Shown here piece by piece: positions 20,669 through 32,830 of a stretch of DNA of 64,000 nt (the first letter of the stretch is position 1; each line of letters starts with the position of its first letter). Source of the stretch: Brachionus manjavacas (Eukaryota; Rotifera; Eurotatoria; Ploima; Brachionidae). A program made the position numbers and the translations under genes. The stretch spans positions 171,501 to 235,500 of the forward strand of contig JAHQIY010000008.1 in the NCBI GenBank assembly GCA_019054805.1, in the 5' to 3' direction. Below the pieces are notes generated by a model. It had not been told where the DNA came from. It saw nothing but the letters and a program-made list of their open reading frames with translations, and searched no databases.

Positions 20669-23399
20669 GTGCAAATATGTCTCTCTCTTCCACAATCAAA
20701 AACTCTTCAATATTGTTCCCGTTTTTGATAAGGCAAATAATTGGTGATTTCGCCGTATTCTCATCCAAATTCATTGTATCATCTTTCTTGAAATTTAAAA
20801 AAAAATTAAATGACGAATAAGTTTAAATTTATAAAACCAAATTAGTAGGTTATAATTATTTAAAGAGCCGTTAAATGTCACAAGTCTCAAGTCAAGTCCA
20901 AGTCCGGACATTTTTTTTTCTTCAAAAGTCCGACCAAAGATTTATTTACTAATTTAATTGGTTTGTCTTATACAATTAGACAACCCAAGAGTACATAAAT
21001 TTTTTGATATGAAGCCTGATCTAGCAAATTTAAAAAAAAAATTTTGGATTTGGACTTTTTTTGAGACTTTTAAACTACTCTGATTATTTAATCTATTTAA
21101 AATCAAATTTATCAATAATTATCACTATCAGAATAAATTAATAATTCGATGAGTTACCTGAAATTCGAGAAACAAATGCGTCCACTCAATCTTCCGACTT
21201 CTTGAGTTAAGCTTTCTTTCCAACGATTCAAATACATCGACCAAAATCTCGTTATTTTTCTTTAACATTTAAATTAATTTTTTTTTGAATAAAAATAAAA
21301 TTAATACATTTTTAAATGTTTTTAAAATAATTTTGCTGTATACAAGATTCAAAACCCTCTCTAAATCGCTCTCAAAACTTTCAGAATTTATGAATATTTC
21401 AAACTAACAAATAAGCTTTAGAAATAAAGCTGTATTTTATTTACAAGTATATTTCAAACAAAATCAACTTACATTTGGCTCACAGCCGAAGTAATTAAAT
21501 TCAACTAATTTCTCCATTAAGCTCATCCTTGAAAGAGACTTCATAAAAGCTCTCCTCGCAACAAATGAATCTTTCAATAAAGTTGACAATGAAGACTTAT
21601 ATGCTGAATTTGAATAATTTTCTCTTAATTTTAAGTGTTCTATGTGAAACTCATTTTTATTCGGAAGAGCCTTTTTTTTTCTTGTCGTAAATTACGAGTT
21701 TTTTTTGCGATTCACTCGCATAAAATACGCTAAAAACATATTTACTTTAGCTAGACAACAGAAGTTTCAAAATTTTTATGGACGGTCACGAATCAAATGA
21801 ACAACCAATCGAGTCTGGCGTACCACAAGGTGGCTGCTTAAGTGCGTTGTTATTTGCTTTGTTCATCAATGATCTGGGAAAAAAGCTTAAAAAAGTCCAT
21901 CCAAATTTAAATTTTGCACTCTTTGCTGATGACGTATCAGTTTGGTTTACAAGCTCAAGACTCAAATCAATCAACAAAATACTTCAAAAAGCAACAACAG
22001 TTATTTACAAATTTACAGTTGGAAGAGGCTTAAAATTGAACGCTGACAAATCGAACTATTTAGTACTAGCTCGTAACTACAATCGTCCATCATACTATTT
22101 TAGTTCAACACTAAACATACAAATTAATCTTCAACCAATTCAAAAAAAAATAAACCCAACTCTATTAGGTATAAAACTAGACCCTGGACTCACTTTTGCG
22201 GAACATTTTCGCGATGTCAAGTCCAAATGTGAGTCTAAACTCAACCTAATAAAAATTTTAAGCTCGAAAGCTTATAGCATTCAATCAAATTACCTCTTAA
22301 CGATATACAAAGCGCTAATTCAATCCCTCTTCCAATACAGCATGTTTCCGTATATGATCGCATCTAAGAAAATAAAAAACGATATTCAAATAATTCAAAA
22401 TCGGGCAATCAGGTCGATATTCAAAGTTTCAAAATTCACAAGCCAAAAGATCATGAACGCAATTTCTAATTTAACACCGATTGATCAAAGAATCCTAAAG
22501 TTATGTAGCTCATTTCTTACAAAAAACTACAACCACAATACACACATCAAAGAATTAATTGACAAATACAGTATTCTAAGCAGTACAAAACAATCAATTT
22601 TATATCAAATGCACTTAATGAATGTAAATAGTTAATCAATTGTAATTACTCAAATACTATAGAACTCTATTCATTATATATTAATTTTTTATTCTTTTTG
22701 ATAATTAACTCTATAAAACATAAACTAGCGTTTTTTATATGCTGAAAGAAGGGCGTTCCACCTTCAAGCAGATGACTTTCAATAGTTATTTTTTTTACTA
22801 AATAAAAACTTTAGCTTTTTGTGTTTATTTTCATAATTAAAGAGCTAACGAGGGGATTAAAATTAAAAAATTTAATTGTTTGCATTTTTAATTTTCTAAA
22901 TTAGATAAAATTTTATTTTTTTGATTACATGAGAAACAAAAAATGCTGAGAAATTCTTGGCAATTTTTATGCATTTAACGCTATTAAGTGTTAAAAAACA
23001 CGGCGATAAACAAAATATGAAAAACATGGTAAAATATTTTAATTGCTTTTTTTTTGTATCGTCTAATGTTATGAAAACAAATACGCCTTTTTTGTCTCTC
23101 GTGTAGCCTGAATATAAAAAATAAGCTTTCTGATTTTATTTTATTTTTTTTTATCTCATTTTATTAACTTTAATTTTATATTTTTTTTTTTATATTTTTT
23201 TTTAAATTTATTCTGAAGGAGCTTTAGCTCGGTACAGAAAACAAATAAATAAATAAATAAATTTTATTTTAAAAAGGGAAATAATTTTAGTTAACATGAT
23301 TTTGAAAATAAAACTGTTCAACGAGACTTCAAAGAAACTGTATTTTAAACTTACAAAGGGTTGTTGAATGGTAACCCTGTCACTATTGTCTTTCAGCAT
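20669..23399 (-). CDS. Gene of unknown function, split by repeats
   Basis: Minus-strand exons 23355-23399, 21473-21670, 21158-21259 and 20669-20786 join in phase (GT..AG). They give a protein starting MLKDNSDRVTIQQPF, followed by a helical, basic region (LRENYSNSAYKSSLSTLL; SFVARRAFMKSLSRM). A later exon reads NNEILVDVFESLERKLNSRS, and the last IICLIKNGNNIEEFLIVEE. The last exon ends at GCAC|GTATAA and the continuation was not found, so the gene is incomplete to the left. I do not recognise the family. The first intron contains the LINE 21700-23262. The intron 20787-21157 contains a hAT MITE. The acceptor before 21670 has a poor pyrimidine tract, so the link between the first two exons is the weakest. 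Confidence 0.5.
20863..21082. mobile_element. hAT-type MITE in an intron
   Basis: The 220-bp element has CAGAG-type inverted ends (first base changed on the left). They continue into GTTAAATGTCACAAGTC and its partner. It is flanked by the 8-bp repeat ATTATTTA (20855-20862 and 21083-21090). It is rich in AAGTC motifs like 5661-5945 and lies inside an intron of the minus-strand gene. Confidence 0.75.
21700..22760 (+). mobile_element. 5'-truncated LINE with long reverse-transcriptase frame
   Basis: The open frame 21778-22635 (285 residues) begins within reverse transcriptase and runs to a natural stop. It contains SGVPQGGCLSALLFALFIND (motif B/C region), FALFADDVSVW (catalytic FADD) and the C-terminal segments NPTLLGIKLDPGLTF and IQNRAIRSIFKV. 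The frame is clean over its whole length, indicating a recent insertion. The 5' end is truncated in the typical LINE manner. An inverted motif (GAAGGGCGTTCCACCTTC) near 22746 may belong to its 3' end. It lies in an intron of the unknown minus-strand gene. Confidence 0.85.
23150..23262 (+). mobile_element. LINE 3' tail
   Basis: A T-rich run followed by GAAGGAGCTTTAGCTCGGTA and an AAATAAATAAAT tail. The same 3' end occurs at about 31965-32010 and 40595-40640, where it follows LINE reverse-transcriptase frames. Only the tail is present here. The GAGCTTTAGCTC core can form a small hairpin. Confidence 0.75.
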
Positions 23400-23572
23400 C
23401 GCTATGCTATTTACGTGGGTACTTATTTATTAAATATTTGTCGATTTCACCATAATGCTTGCTGTTATCTATTCTGAAGTTTAAATTGAAATAAAGCAGC
23501 TGTCTGACTTGAGAGAACGAGAAAAATTTTGCTGTCAATTTTCTCTTTAAAAAAAAATTATAAATTTTTTTA

Positions 23573-23947
23573 TTAAAAAGTAGCCTGAAAATTATCTTTT
23601 TTTAATTTTTTTTCTAGACTTTCTTCATATACAAGCATTTTAGGAAGTGGGACATAATTTTGAGTATTTTGATCTTCTGAATTATTTGAGGTAGTTGGAT
23701 AAGATTCATTTTCTCCACTGTTGGAAGTAGTTGGAATAGATTCATTTTCTTCGCTGTTGGAAAAGGTTGGATAAGTTTCATTTACTACAAAGTTTGAACC
23801 ATCAACAGAAATTTCCTTCAAAATATTTAATTAATTAGTTTAATGAATAATAAAATAATTTTTTAAAGTTTTAAAAAATACCGAATCAAATAAATACTGA
23901 TTTCTCGTTACAAAAGAGGTTGCTTTAAGTGTAACGCCACTACTCAT
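23573..23947 (-). CDS. Small Ser/Thr/Asn/Glu-rich two-exon gene
   Basis: Exon 23882-23947 (MSSGVTLKATSFVTRNQYLF, 22 residues) joins exon 23573-23815 in phase across a 66-base GT..AG intron, for 102 residues in all. The second exon carries three imperfect repeats of the type 'NSxENESxPTTS', then PLPKMLVYEESLEKKLKKDN. It looks disordered and no family is recognised. It may be a short gene, or the 5' part of the minus-strand gene to its left, but no donor was found to support a link. Confidence 0.4.
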
Positions 23948-24189
23948 TATATTAAATTCTTTTGAAGAAGATTTACAAAATATGGTTTACTTTTTTAAAA
24001 AATTAATCAAAAAGTATCTAAATTAGTTAGCTAAAACAATCAAACTTGGTCATTTATATCATTTATTTCTTTTCCGATTAAGCTTTTGTAAATAGTTTGA
24101 AAGCTTATTTTTGACCCAATTGTTTTTCCAGGAAATTCAGGAATAAAACTCAAATTGCTCATTACAAATTTATCTATTTCTTGTGCTTT

Positions 24190-26768
24190 TTTAGACAATA
24201 ATAAAAAAATGAAAAACATTTTTTTGTTTGAAATGTGCAAAAAAGGTTTTAGTAAAGCAAAAACTTTGGAAGATCATTTTATTTCAATGCATAATAAAAA
24301 TTTATTTTATGAGTGTGTCAAGTGTGGCTATATATCTTCAAGCTGGAAAAGTCATTTAGAACATAAGAGAATCAGTCATCAAGAAGACAATATAAATGAT
24401 ATTGCTGATGAATATGAGAATTTACTTCAAGATTCAATAATTGAGCAGGTGTTGAATGAATGTGAAGCAAATGAAGACGAAATAGAATTAGAAAATTCAA
24501 CAAATCAATTCCAACAATTTTCTGGTATTAATGTAATTGATGATCAACAATTTGACCAAAACACCAGAGTAGAAGATTTTTTAGAAGGTAATTTCTTTAA
24601 TGCATATCTGATTAGCTTATGCGATGAAAAAAATATTGATTATGAAAAATTTCTTAATCAATCTAAATATTATTCTAAATGATATAAAATAAATTTAAAT
24701 AACTTTAAATAACTTTTGCATGTCGTCAATTGATTTTTTGTATGATTCACTCATTTTAGGGAACAAAAAGGTTGAATACGGCAATCGATAAATTCGACGA
24801 AATAAACAATTTTTTCCAAACAAACCTTAACAGTCTGTCGACAGATTACAAGCTCTTGAAATTCTTAAAAGAAAATACAAATTATATTGAACCTGAGCCG
24901 ATTACCAGCAGTGAAAAAGAGTTGATTGGTTATCAAATACCATCCAAAAAAAATTGGATCAATTTATTAGAAATGCCGGAAAATTTGAATTTATTAGACA
25001 AAAATAAGAAGAACTTTATTGAAAAACAAAAATTAAATCAAAAAATTTTTCGAGATTTTGAAGATGGTTATTACATAGAGAAAAAGATCAATTTTTTTCT
25101 AATCAACATGAATCATTTTGCAATTTTAATCGGCCTATATTATGATGATATTGAAATTGGAAATACTATTGGAAATAGTCGAAAAAAACATAAATTAGGT
25201 TTTTGTTAATAAAAAATTTATAATTGTGAAAAACTCAAAAAATTTTTTTTAGGTATGTTTTATTAGGCCTTACAAAACCTAAGTCCATCACAAAAATACA
25301 GCTTATCTGCTTTGCAGCTTTTAGCAGTGTGTCAATTTTCGGTGTCTAAAAATAACATTGATGTAGTAAAAAATGAAATTCTAAGTGGTTTTACAAATGA
25401 AATAAATATGTTACAAAAAGGAATGCATGTTTACAAAATAAAAATGTGAAACTCTATGGTTTTCTAGCTGTTTGTTTAGGCGATACCCCAGCTCAAAATT
25501 GGCTAAAAGGCTTTAAGGAATCTGTTAGTAACGCTATTAAGTATTGAAGAATTTGTGAAATAAAGCAAATATCTAGAAATACTTTTTTAATGAAAATATT
25601 GGCTTAAGAACACTCGAAAATCACAAAAACACAATTGAAAAAATTGAAAATACAGTAAATTTAAAGAAAAAAGATGATATATCTATCGAGTCTGGTATAA
25701 ATTATAGAAGTCCTTTACTTTTTGTGGATAATTTCGATATTTGTAAATGTCTTTTACAAGATCAAATGCATATCCTAACAGAAGGTATAGCTCATATAGA
25801 ACTTGTTAATTTTTTAAATCAAGTTATCGTTAAACAAAAAAATTAAAGATTTAAATAAGGAAATAGAAAACTTTAATTACTTTTATTATGATAAATCTGA
25901 TTTAAAAAATAAAATAGAAAATGGTAGCATTTTGAGTGGCAATTTCACGCAAACATCAGGTCAAATGCTTACTCTTCTTCATAATATGCCTATTTTTTTA
26001 GGAAAATATTTTAAAAGGAATGATAGTTATTGGGATAATTTTTTAAATTTTGTTGAAATTTTAAATTTATCGTTATCATATTTTTGCGATGAAAATACAG
26101 TTATTGATTTGAAAATTAAAATAGATTTATTAAATTTTAGAGAATTGAATCCGGATGTTTTGTTAACACCAAAAATGCATTTTCTTACTCATTTTCCTAA
26201 GCAAATGGGTGAATTTGGTCCTTTAAGATTACACTCTACATTTAGATTTGAAGCTAAACATGGATTAATAAAAAATTATGACTTTAATTGCTTCAAAAAT
26301 ATAACTAAATCTATTGCCTACAGACATGAACATTGGATAATTTCAAGACAGTTAAATAAGGATCTGAAAAAGAAAGACAATTTTTTTTATGCTGGCGATG
26401 ATTTTAAAAATGAAAGAGAGTGTAATGAAGAAGAGAAATCTTTTTTTAAAAATATAAAAATTATGACAGCCGACGAGTTAAAAAGAGATGGATTTATATA
26501 CAAAAAAGGTGTTTTTGTAATTTTAAGAGAAAACTTAATAGACTCTGCCCAATTGATTGGGAAAATCAATAAGATTTTTATAACTGAATCTGACATTTAC
26601 TTATTAGTTAAACACTATTGTATAGATATTTTTAGGAAAGAATATTTAAGTCATCAAATTAGTTGTCTAAAAAAAGAAGAAGTAGTTAAATTTACAAATA
26701 TTTTACACAAACAGCCAATAGTTTCTTTTCTTATTTGCGGAAGAGAATATGTAAATCATAAATCTTAA
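24190..26768 (+). pseudogene. CACTA-like transposase remnant with zinc fingers
   Basis: Plus-strand pieces in shifting frames. 24155-24682 holds C2H2-like fingers (CKKGFSKAKTLEDHFISMH; YECVKCGYISSSWKSHLEHK) and an acidic tail. 24772-25209 continues. 25258-25560 contains CQFSVSKNNID and GDTPAQNWLKGFKESVSN, a segment seen in animal transposases with a cysteine-rich insert. 25932-26768 (278 residues, open) has PKMHFLTHFPKQMGEFGPL and RFEAKHGLIKN, the conserved C-terminal block of the same family. Several stops between 25450 and 25930 break it. The CACTA/EnSpm label is my best inference and no terminal repeats were found. Confidence 0.6.
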
Positions 26769-26999
26769 ATCGGAAAGTCGGAGAGTAGGGTACACTAAAA
26801 GTAAATCTAAAATCGGAAAGTTGGGGTCGAATTAGGAGTAAGACTAAAATCTTAAAATCGGAAAATCGAAAAATAAAATCGAAAATTAAGAAGGTGTTGG
26901 ACATAGATCACATTGAGTGGATTATACAGACTAAAAATAGATAAAAATTTTCCTCACTTAAATCTATCTTTAATTCATTAAGAAAAACAATGTCGGTAC

Positions 27000-27680
27000 A
27001 ATTTTGACCTAAAAAATTTGAGCAGTTTATTTTTCAAAATCTTTATTAAGATTAACTGATAGAATTGAAGTATGCATACTTTTTTGACAGGACTGTGACG
27101 ACAAAAGAGATTCCTCATTTGTAGACTCTTTATTTGGGAACTGTGGAGTTTTGGTTATCATGTCCAACATGTTTGTTTCTATTTGAGAAGTTTTTACTTC
27201 TTCTTGAATCGCAAGTTCGCTAAAGCCGATTTTTGCTCGTTTAATCGATTTTAAAGCCTCTCAGCTAAAGAGCACTTCTGGGTCAAATGTCCTTTTTGAT
27301 TACAGTTTTTGCAAGCATGGTTCTTGACAGGACATCTAGCAATGTTGTGCCCTTCAGCATTACAAAAAAAGAAATTTTGTTTCTGTCCAGCAATTGAAAT
27401 TACGCAATTTAAACCGTATAGGAAAACATCAAATAAAATAGTTGCATATTGTTTTGATAGCCCTAAAATAATGTACGCTAAATTTGGAAAATGTAAAAAG
27501 TGTGATTTCGAGTTCTCTTTTAGAAATTATTAGAATGAAACTTATTTTTATCCAGCACATATACCATTGTCTTTTCTTGCAACCTCTCAGGAAACATGTT
27601 TTAAAATTAAATTGCTGCGTTATTTTGATGAGCAGATTTTGCGTAACGGAGTTACATTTGAAGGATTTTGTGACTCTCAC
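27000..27680 (-). mobile_element. LINE ORF1-like fragment with zinc knuckles
   Basis: On the minus strand a frame around 27250-27400 reads FFFCNAEGHNIARCPVKNHA, then CKNCNQKGHLTQKCSLAERL. These are two CCHC-type zinc knuckles like those of LINE gag-like ORF1 proteins. Upstream (about 27400-27520) is HFPNLAYIILGLSKQYATIL. Downstream is a Lys/Glu/Ser-rich tail to about 27050. Frameshifts are present. Nucleic-acid binding is the family role. Confidence 0.6.
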
Positions 27681-27769
27681 AATAATCTTTATCCTAACCC
27701 TCAGGACGTCCTCTCAATCGTATAAGACTTGGGGAAGCTTGGTATAGCTTTAAAATAAAACACTTTCAT

Positions 27770-28870
27770 TTAATAAATAGACCAAAAGAGGCTATCTTGG
27801 ATTTAAAATCAGATTCTACTGAATCTTTACTTGAACCGTACATTAAGGAATGGAAAGATGAATTTACAATTCGCTCAAAATTGCTCTGTCGAGCATTGCG
27901 ATTCAACAGGTTTTCTTAAATAAAACTACTTAAATTAGGACTTATCAAAATGAACAATTTTTTAAGTGATTTTTGACACTTAAAATTTGATAAAAAATAA
28001 TTATGCAAGATGCATATCATCATATGAAATAGAGTCAAACGATAAAAATGATAGGTATTGTAAAGAGTCACCAATGCAAGGCTCATATTTTTGTTGGAAA
28101 CATAATGTTCAAATGAATGGCGTTAATGGCGCACCGACATTTGATGGTATGTTTTTTTTTGTAATTCTTACTTTAATTGGAGTATTAAATATTCTTTTTA
28201 GATGATTTTATTGATATTGTAAATGAAGAAGTCTTCAAATGGTGAACTATTTTATAGGTTTAAATGTGACTCAGAGCCTAGGCTAAGATTAGTACCAGGG
28301 TAAGAATTCCCAGTTTTCTTGTTAACCGAGTTTCATAAAAGAAAAAATCTTTTTGACAAAAGTTAAGTTGGTCCGATTGAAATTTGCAATGTCAGCAAAG
28401 AACTTCCTTGTTTTTACAAATCTAAAACATAAGGTAAATCTGATAAACATGAAAAATAATCGCAGAATTATCAATTAAAAAAATATTTTAAGGAGTTCTA
28501 ACGGTCTCACATGGTTGCGTTATTCATTTAGGATTCAATGAATTAAAAACTTCACAGTCCCGTGATTCTGTTATCTCTTTATTAAAAGATAAATTTGAAA
28601 TAACAAAAACGAATATAAATATTGTATCTAAGACGACGGTTGCCATCTTGATGAATCAGTGCAGTTCCTGAAAAATGAGCATTCAAATCAAAAGAATCTT
28701 ATCTTTTTGATCGATCGATTTCATTTGAAAAATCACAAGAGAAAAGTAAATTTAACAAACAAGTTTTTCAAAAATTTTGATTTTTTTCAAATTAATAGAT
28801 TTGCCATACAAAATACAATCTATTTTTGCAAGTCAATTAAGGAGCATAAATCCTCAAGCCCGTGAACAAA
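27770..28870 (+). pseudogene. KDZ-type transposase remnant
   Basis: Three plus-strand blocks. (i) About 27770-27930 holds CSVEHCDSTG, a Cys/His motif. (ii) 27987-28145 holds a Cys cluster (ARCISSYEIES...DRYCKESPMQGSYFCWKH) before a possible donor. (iii) About 28634-28865 holds DDGCHLDESVQFL and IFLIDRFHLKNHKRK. Block iii matches the 'YDDACHL...DxxHxxNH' signature of Kyakuja-Dileera-Zisupton transposases, and the Cys cluster resembles their associated CxC domains. It is discontinuous, lacks the first catalytic Asp region, and is non-functional. Confidence 0.55.
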
Positions 28871-29289
28871 TGTACAGCCTTCTCTTGAAATATAAATACG
28901 TGGTGAAAAACATGAGCAAAAATCATTTCAATTTGTCTTTTTGATAATTTTAGATGGGATAAATAGGAGGGCTTTAAAAAATATGAAAAATGTTTCGGAA
29001 GTTTCTTAAAATATTGAAAAACTTAAAAGTAATTTTTAGACGAAAAATTATAAAAAATACGATATTTACGAATAAAAAATAATAATATTAATGCTTACCT
29101 ACTACTAAATCCCTTACCTAAACCCTAAATCATGGCTCTGCCCCTGAACAAAAAATTGAATTTTTATTTAAAAATCGGAAAATCTGACAGATTTTCAATC
29201 GAATATATTTCCGATTGAACATATATCCCCAATGTACTTCTTACCTTTGAGCTTTTTAAAACAGTAAATAAAAAATGTAAAAACTACAT

Positions 29290-32010
29290 CTAAGGTGGCG
29301 ATCTAAACGATAGAACAAAGCAAATAGGCTGCGTAGGGGAAAATGAAAACGGTATAATGTTGGAAAGAATAATCAATGAGTTAGACTTTTCAGGAATAAA
29401 TGATAAGCGTCCTTCTTTCAATATTTTTAATAAGAATTACTTTGAAATTCTTGATCTTTTTTTAGTTTAATCATCATTGATTGACAAAATTACCGACTTT
29501 AATGTCTTAAATAGTCAAGATAGACTAGTGACCATTTCCCAATCTAAGCATCAATTTCTATGGGCTATCAATTAAAAAAAAAAAACAGCTAATAAATTTA
29601 ACTATAAGAAAGCGAACTGGCAATTATTTAGCAAGATTTTAAATTCTCAAATAGTTATTTTCCCTGAAAGTTTCATCACTATAGATCAACTAAATGATAA
29701 AATTACAGAAAAAATCATTTCTGCTTCTCATAAAAGCATTCCTTATCTTTCTCAGAAAATCTACAAAACCAGTCTTCCCCCGAACATTGTTATTCTGATA
29801 AAAGAACGCAGGAAAGTAAGAAGAAACTTTCAAAAAATTCGCTGTCAAAAGCTCAAGCAAAAATATAATCAACTTATATTTTAGTTAAAGGCCTCTTTAA
29901 AAAATTTCTTGAATCAAAATTGGTTTGATTTTATCAAGAAGATGGGAAAAAAACCACTTACAAGGAGACCTTTTCGGAAAAAAATTGATAAATTTAAAAC
30001 ATAAAAAAGGATCAAATTTAATCCCAAATTTGTTTTCAAATGACAAGGAATTCAAAACTAATGAAGAAAATGGAAAATGATTTGGAGAACTCTTATCTTC
30101 AATATTTAGTCCTAATTCTAATTTTACAGAGAAAGATTTCGAAATACTTAATTCTAATTTTGAATTTTTTAAAAATAATGATCAGTGTAATTTTAATGAT
30201 CCAATTTGCTTAAATGAATTAATTATGGCTTTAAAAAGATTGAAAAATGAAGCGGCATCAGGATCTGACCAAATACATAATATAATGTTAAAAAACTTAC
30301 CTAGAAATTCACTAATAAAAATCACAGAACTTTTTAATTTATCTCTTAGAGAAGGTAAGGTCCCGAAAGCGTGGAAAACTTCGAACATTACAATGATTCA
30401 AAAAAAGGCCTCTTCTTTTCAAGACCCTTTAAATTATAGACAAATTAGTATAACGAGTTGCTTAGGAAAGCTACTGGAAAGAAAAGTTTATTCAAGATTA
30501 TACAAATTTTTTGAACAAAATTCACTTCCTATCCAGGATCAATCAGGATTTAGGAAACACAGGCGAACATCAGATAATCTCTTCTTTTTAATTCAAAAAA
30601 TTGTGTAATCATTTAATAGAAAAAAAGAGTTTGTGGCCTTTATTTTGTTATTTCTAAAGCCTTCGATAGGGTTTGGCATGAGGGTTTACTTTGTAAATTG
30701 ATTAAAATGAATCCACCTCATTACTTGACTTACTGGATTAGATCCTTTTTAGACAGTAGGACATATGTATTAATACAAATGTTTAAGTTGCTCAATAATT
30801 ACGATCAAGTCAACTGGTATAAACAACCAGACAAGGTTTTTGGTGTAAATAAAACAAGAGGCAACAACTACAGGTTAAGAAGAGAAATTGTCATAAACTG
30901 TGCACCAAGATTCAACTTTTTCACCAACAGAATAGTCAAAGATTGGAATCAGCTTGGAAACAAAGTTATAGAATCAAAATCAACAAACATTTTTAAAACT
31001 AATTTAGACATACTTTTGAAAGACTAAATTATTGCTTATGGTCTGGATATAACCGGACTTAACGCGAAAGCGTAGCAATTATAATTACTACTACTACTAC
31101 TACATTTAAGGTAAATTTGAATGACAACTTGAGCGACGAATATCAAATAACTGCAGGTGTCCCCCAAGTCTCAGTAATTAGACCTCTACTATTTAGTATT
31201 TATTTAAAAACACCCCCAAAAGAAACAAAACAAATAAAGAATACTCTCTGCTTTTGGCAGATGATCTAGTTACATTCTTCATATAACACAAAAAGGGGAA
31301 CCTTGAAAATAAGATATATAAATACATCAACGAACTAGAACAATGGCTTATTAAATGGAAAATGAAGATATCAGTTGAAAAGTCGTGTTCAGTAGTCTTC
31401 TTTAGGTACAAAAAAGAGAGATATTATTAAAATACTGTCAAACAAAAAATAGGGTCTCACTCTAAACACACCAGGAAATTTATATAAATCTTTAGTCGGA
31501 TCTATTTTAGACTATTCTTTTCTTTGCTTGAATTCATTTTCAGAAAATAATATCAAAAAACTACAAGCAATTCAGAATTCAGCAGTAAGATCTATCCTTA
31601 AGTTAAAATATGATACTCCCTCCAACATCGTGCATCATGAAGCTTTTAATAAACTTAAATTACTAACAGTCTCAAATCGGCTTTTTGAGTCTAGTGAGAG
31701 ATCTAGTGAGAGATATGTTGGGACAGGACTGAGACTGGTGGAGGAATACAAAGAAGGTTTCGAATCGAGATATATTGAATATCCAAATCAATTGTGTAAT
31801 TGCTACCTTACTATTTCCTCCTTTTTTCCTGAAACCAGAACTATGTAAACATTTGCCACATGTTACAATCTATGTCTCCTGAACTTTCATTTTTTTTTTT
31901 AGCTTATTTTATTAACTTTAATTTTACTTTTATTTTATTTTTTTTTATTTTATTTTTTAACTTATTCTGAAGGAGCTTTAGCTCGGTACAGAAAACAAAT
32001 GAATAAATAA
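29290..32010 (+). mobile_element. Jockey/CR1-like LINE with a second LINE inside
   Basis: An almost complete but frame-broken ORF2. Endonuclease end (GDLNDRTKQIGC near 29305; EILDLFLV near 29447). Linker 29590-30180. Reverse transcriptase from about 30190 (PRNSLIKITELFNLSLREGK; SGFRKHRRTSDNLFFLIQK). Motif A ISKAFDRVWHEG near 30653, then ITAGVPQVSVIRPLLFSIYL near 31150 (mutated GVPQGS). C-terminal IQNSAVRSILKLKYDTPSN near 31573. The 3' tail GAAGGAGCTTTAGCTCGGTA ends in AAATAAATAAAT. It is interrupted at 30765-31101. Confidence 0.8.
30765..31101 (+). mobile_element. Nested LINE 3' end
   Basis: The host reverse-transcriptase sequence stops after ...SFLDSRT and resumes as FKVNLNDNLSDEY at 31105. 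The other copy of the host (39940) runs straight through this point. The insert encodes another LINE's C-terminus ([20 protein letters not shown] ... [11 protein letters not shown], stop). A 3' region ending in (ACT)n follows. ACAT is present at both junctions (30761-30764, 31102-31105). It is nearly identical to the copy at 59281-59699. Confidence 0.85.
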
Positions 32011-32830
32011 ATAAAAAAATAATAATATAAGATAAATTTTTATTTTACATTAAATTAGATAAAGACAATTTTAAAAGCATTATATTTCAATATTAAAGTT
32101 AGTTATCGTAAGTATATGTATGAAGATTTACTTTTTTTCACACATTTGTATTCTAAGTTTTTCGAAGATTAGGAAAAACTTTAGAGATTGACATTGGGCG
32201 AATATTATTTAAATCGGAATTACTCTTAGTTTTTTCTTTAAGTATTAATAATTGAAGTGTTAAGTTAAGTTGAAACTACAATAATAGATAAACTAATTAA
32301 AAAATACTAGAAGATCATTCATTTACTCGACGTATTTTGGCTATCTTTTAGTAAAAAAATGACTAGAAGACTTTTTCAACTTTCAGAAATTATGGGGAGA
32401 TTTTAGCGGCTTATTTCCGTTTTAAGACATCCATTATAAAAGGCTATTTAATTTTTACGGTATTTTCGCGAAATATAATCGCAATGAGCTATAACCGAGT
32501 GGAAATTTTAAGCGCACTTTTTTACCCGAGTAAACTCAAAAGAGGTATCAGAAAATTATTTCATTAAAATTCGCAAAAACTCACCCCAAAGAATAACCCT
32601 TCTAACTCACTTGAATAGTTTTTTTTAATGAGATATCTCGCAAAAAAGGAAGTTAAAGGTCAAAAAGATAAAAGTTTAAAGGTAAAAATATTGGGGGAAT
32701 GAAAAATTAATTATCAAAAATTTTAAATTTATGTTGAAGTGAAGTCTACTAATTAATAATAATAGTACGTCAAAATTATAATTGAAATTTTTTACAAAAA
32801 TAATTTATTGATTATTTTTTTTGAATTATC
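32010..32830. other. Gene-free AT-rich stretch
   Basis: No coding signal is recognised. It contains the downstream region of the minus-strand mucin/EGF gene. Confidence 0.4.
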
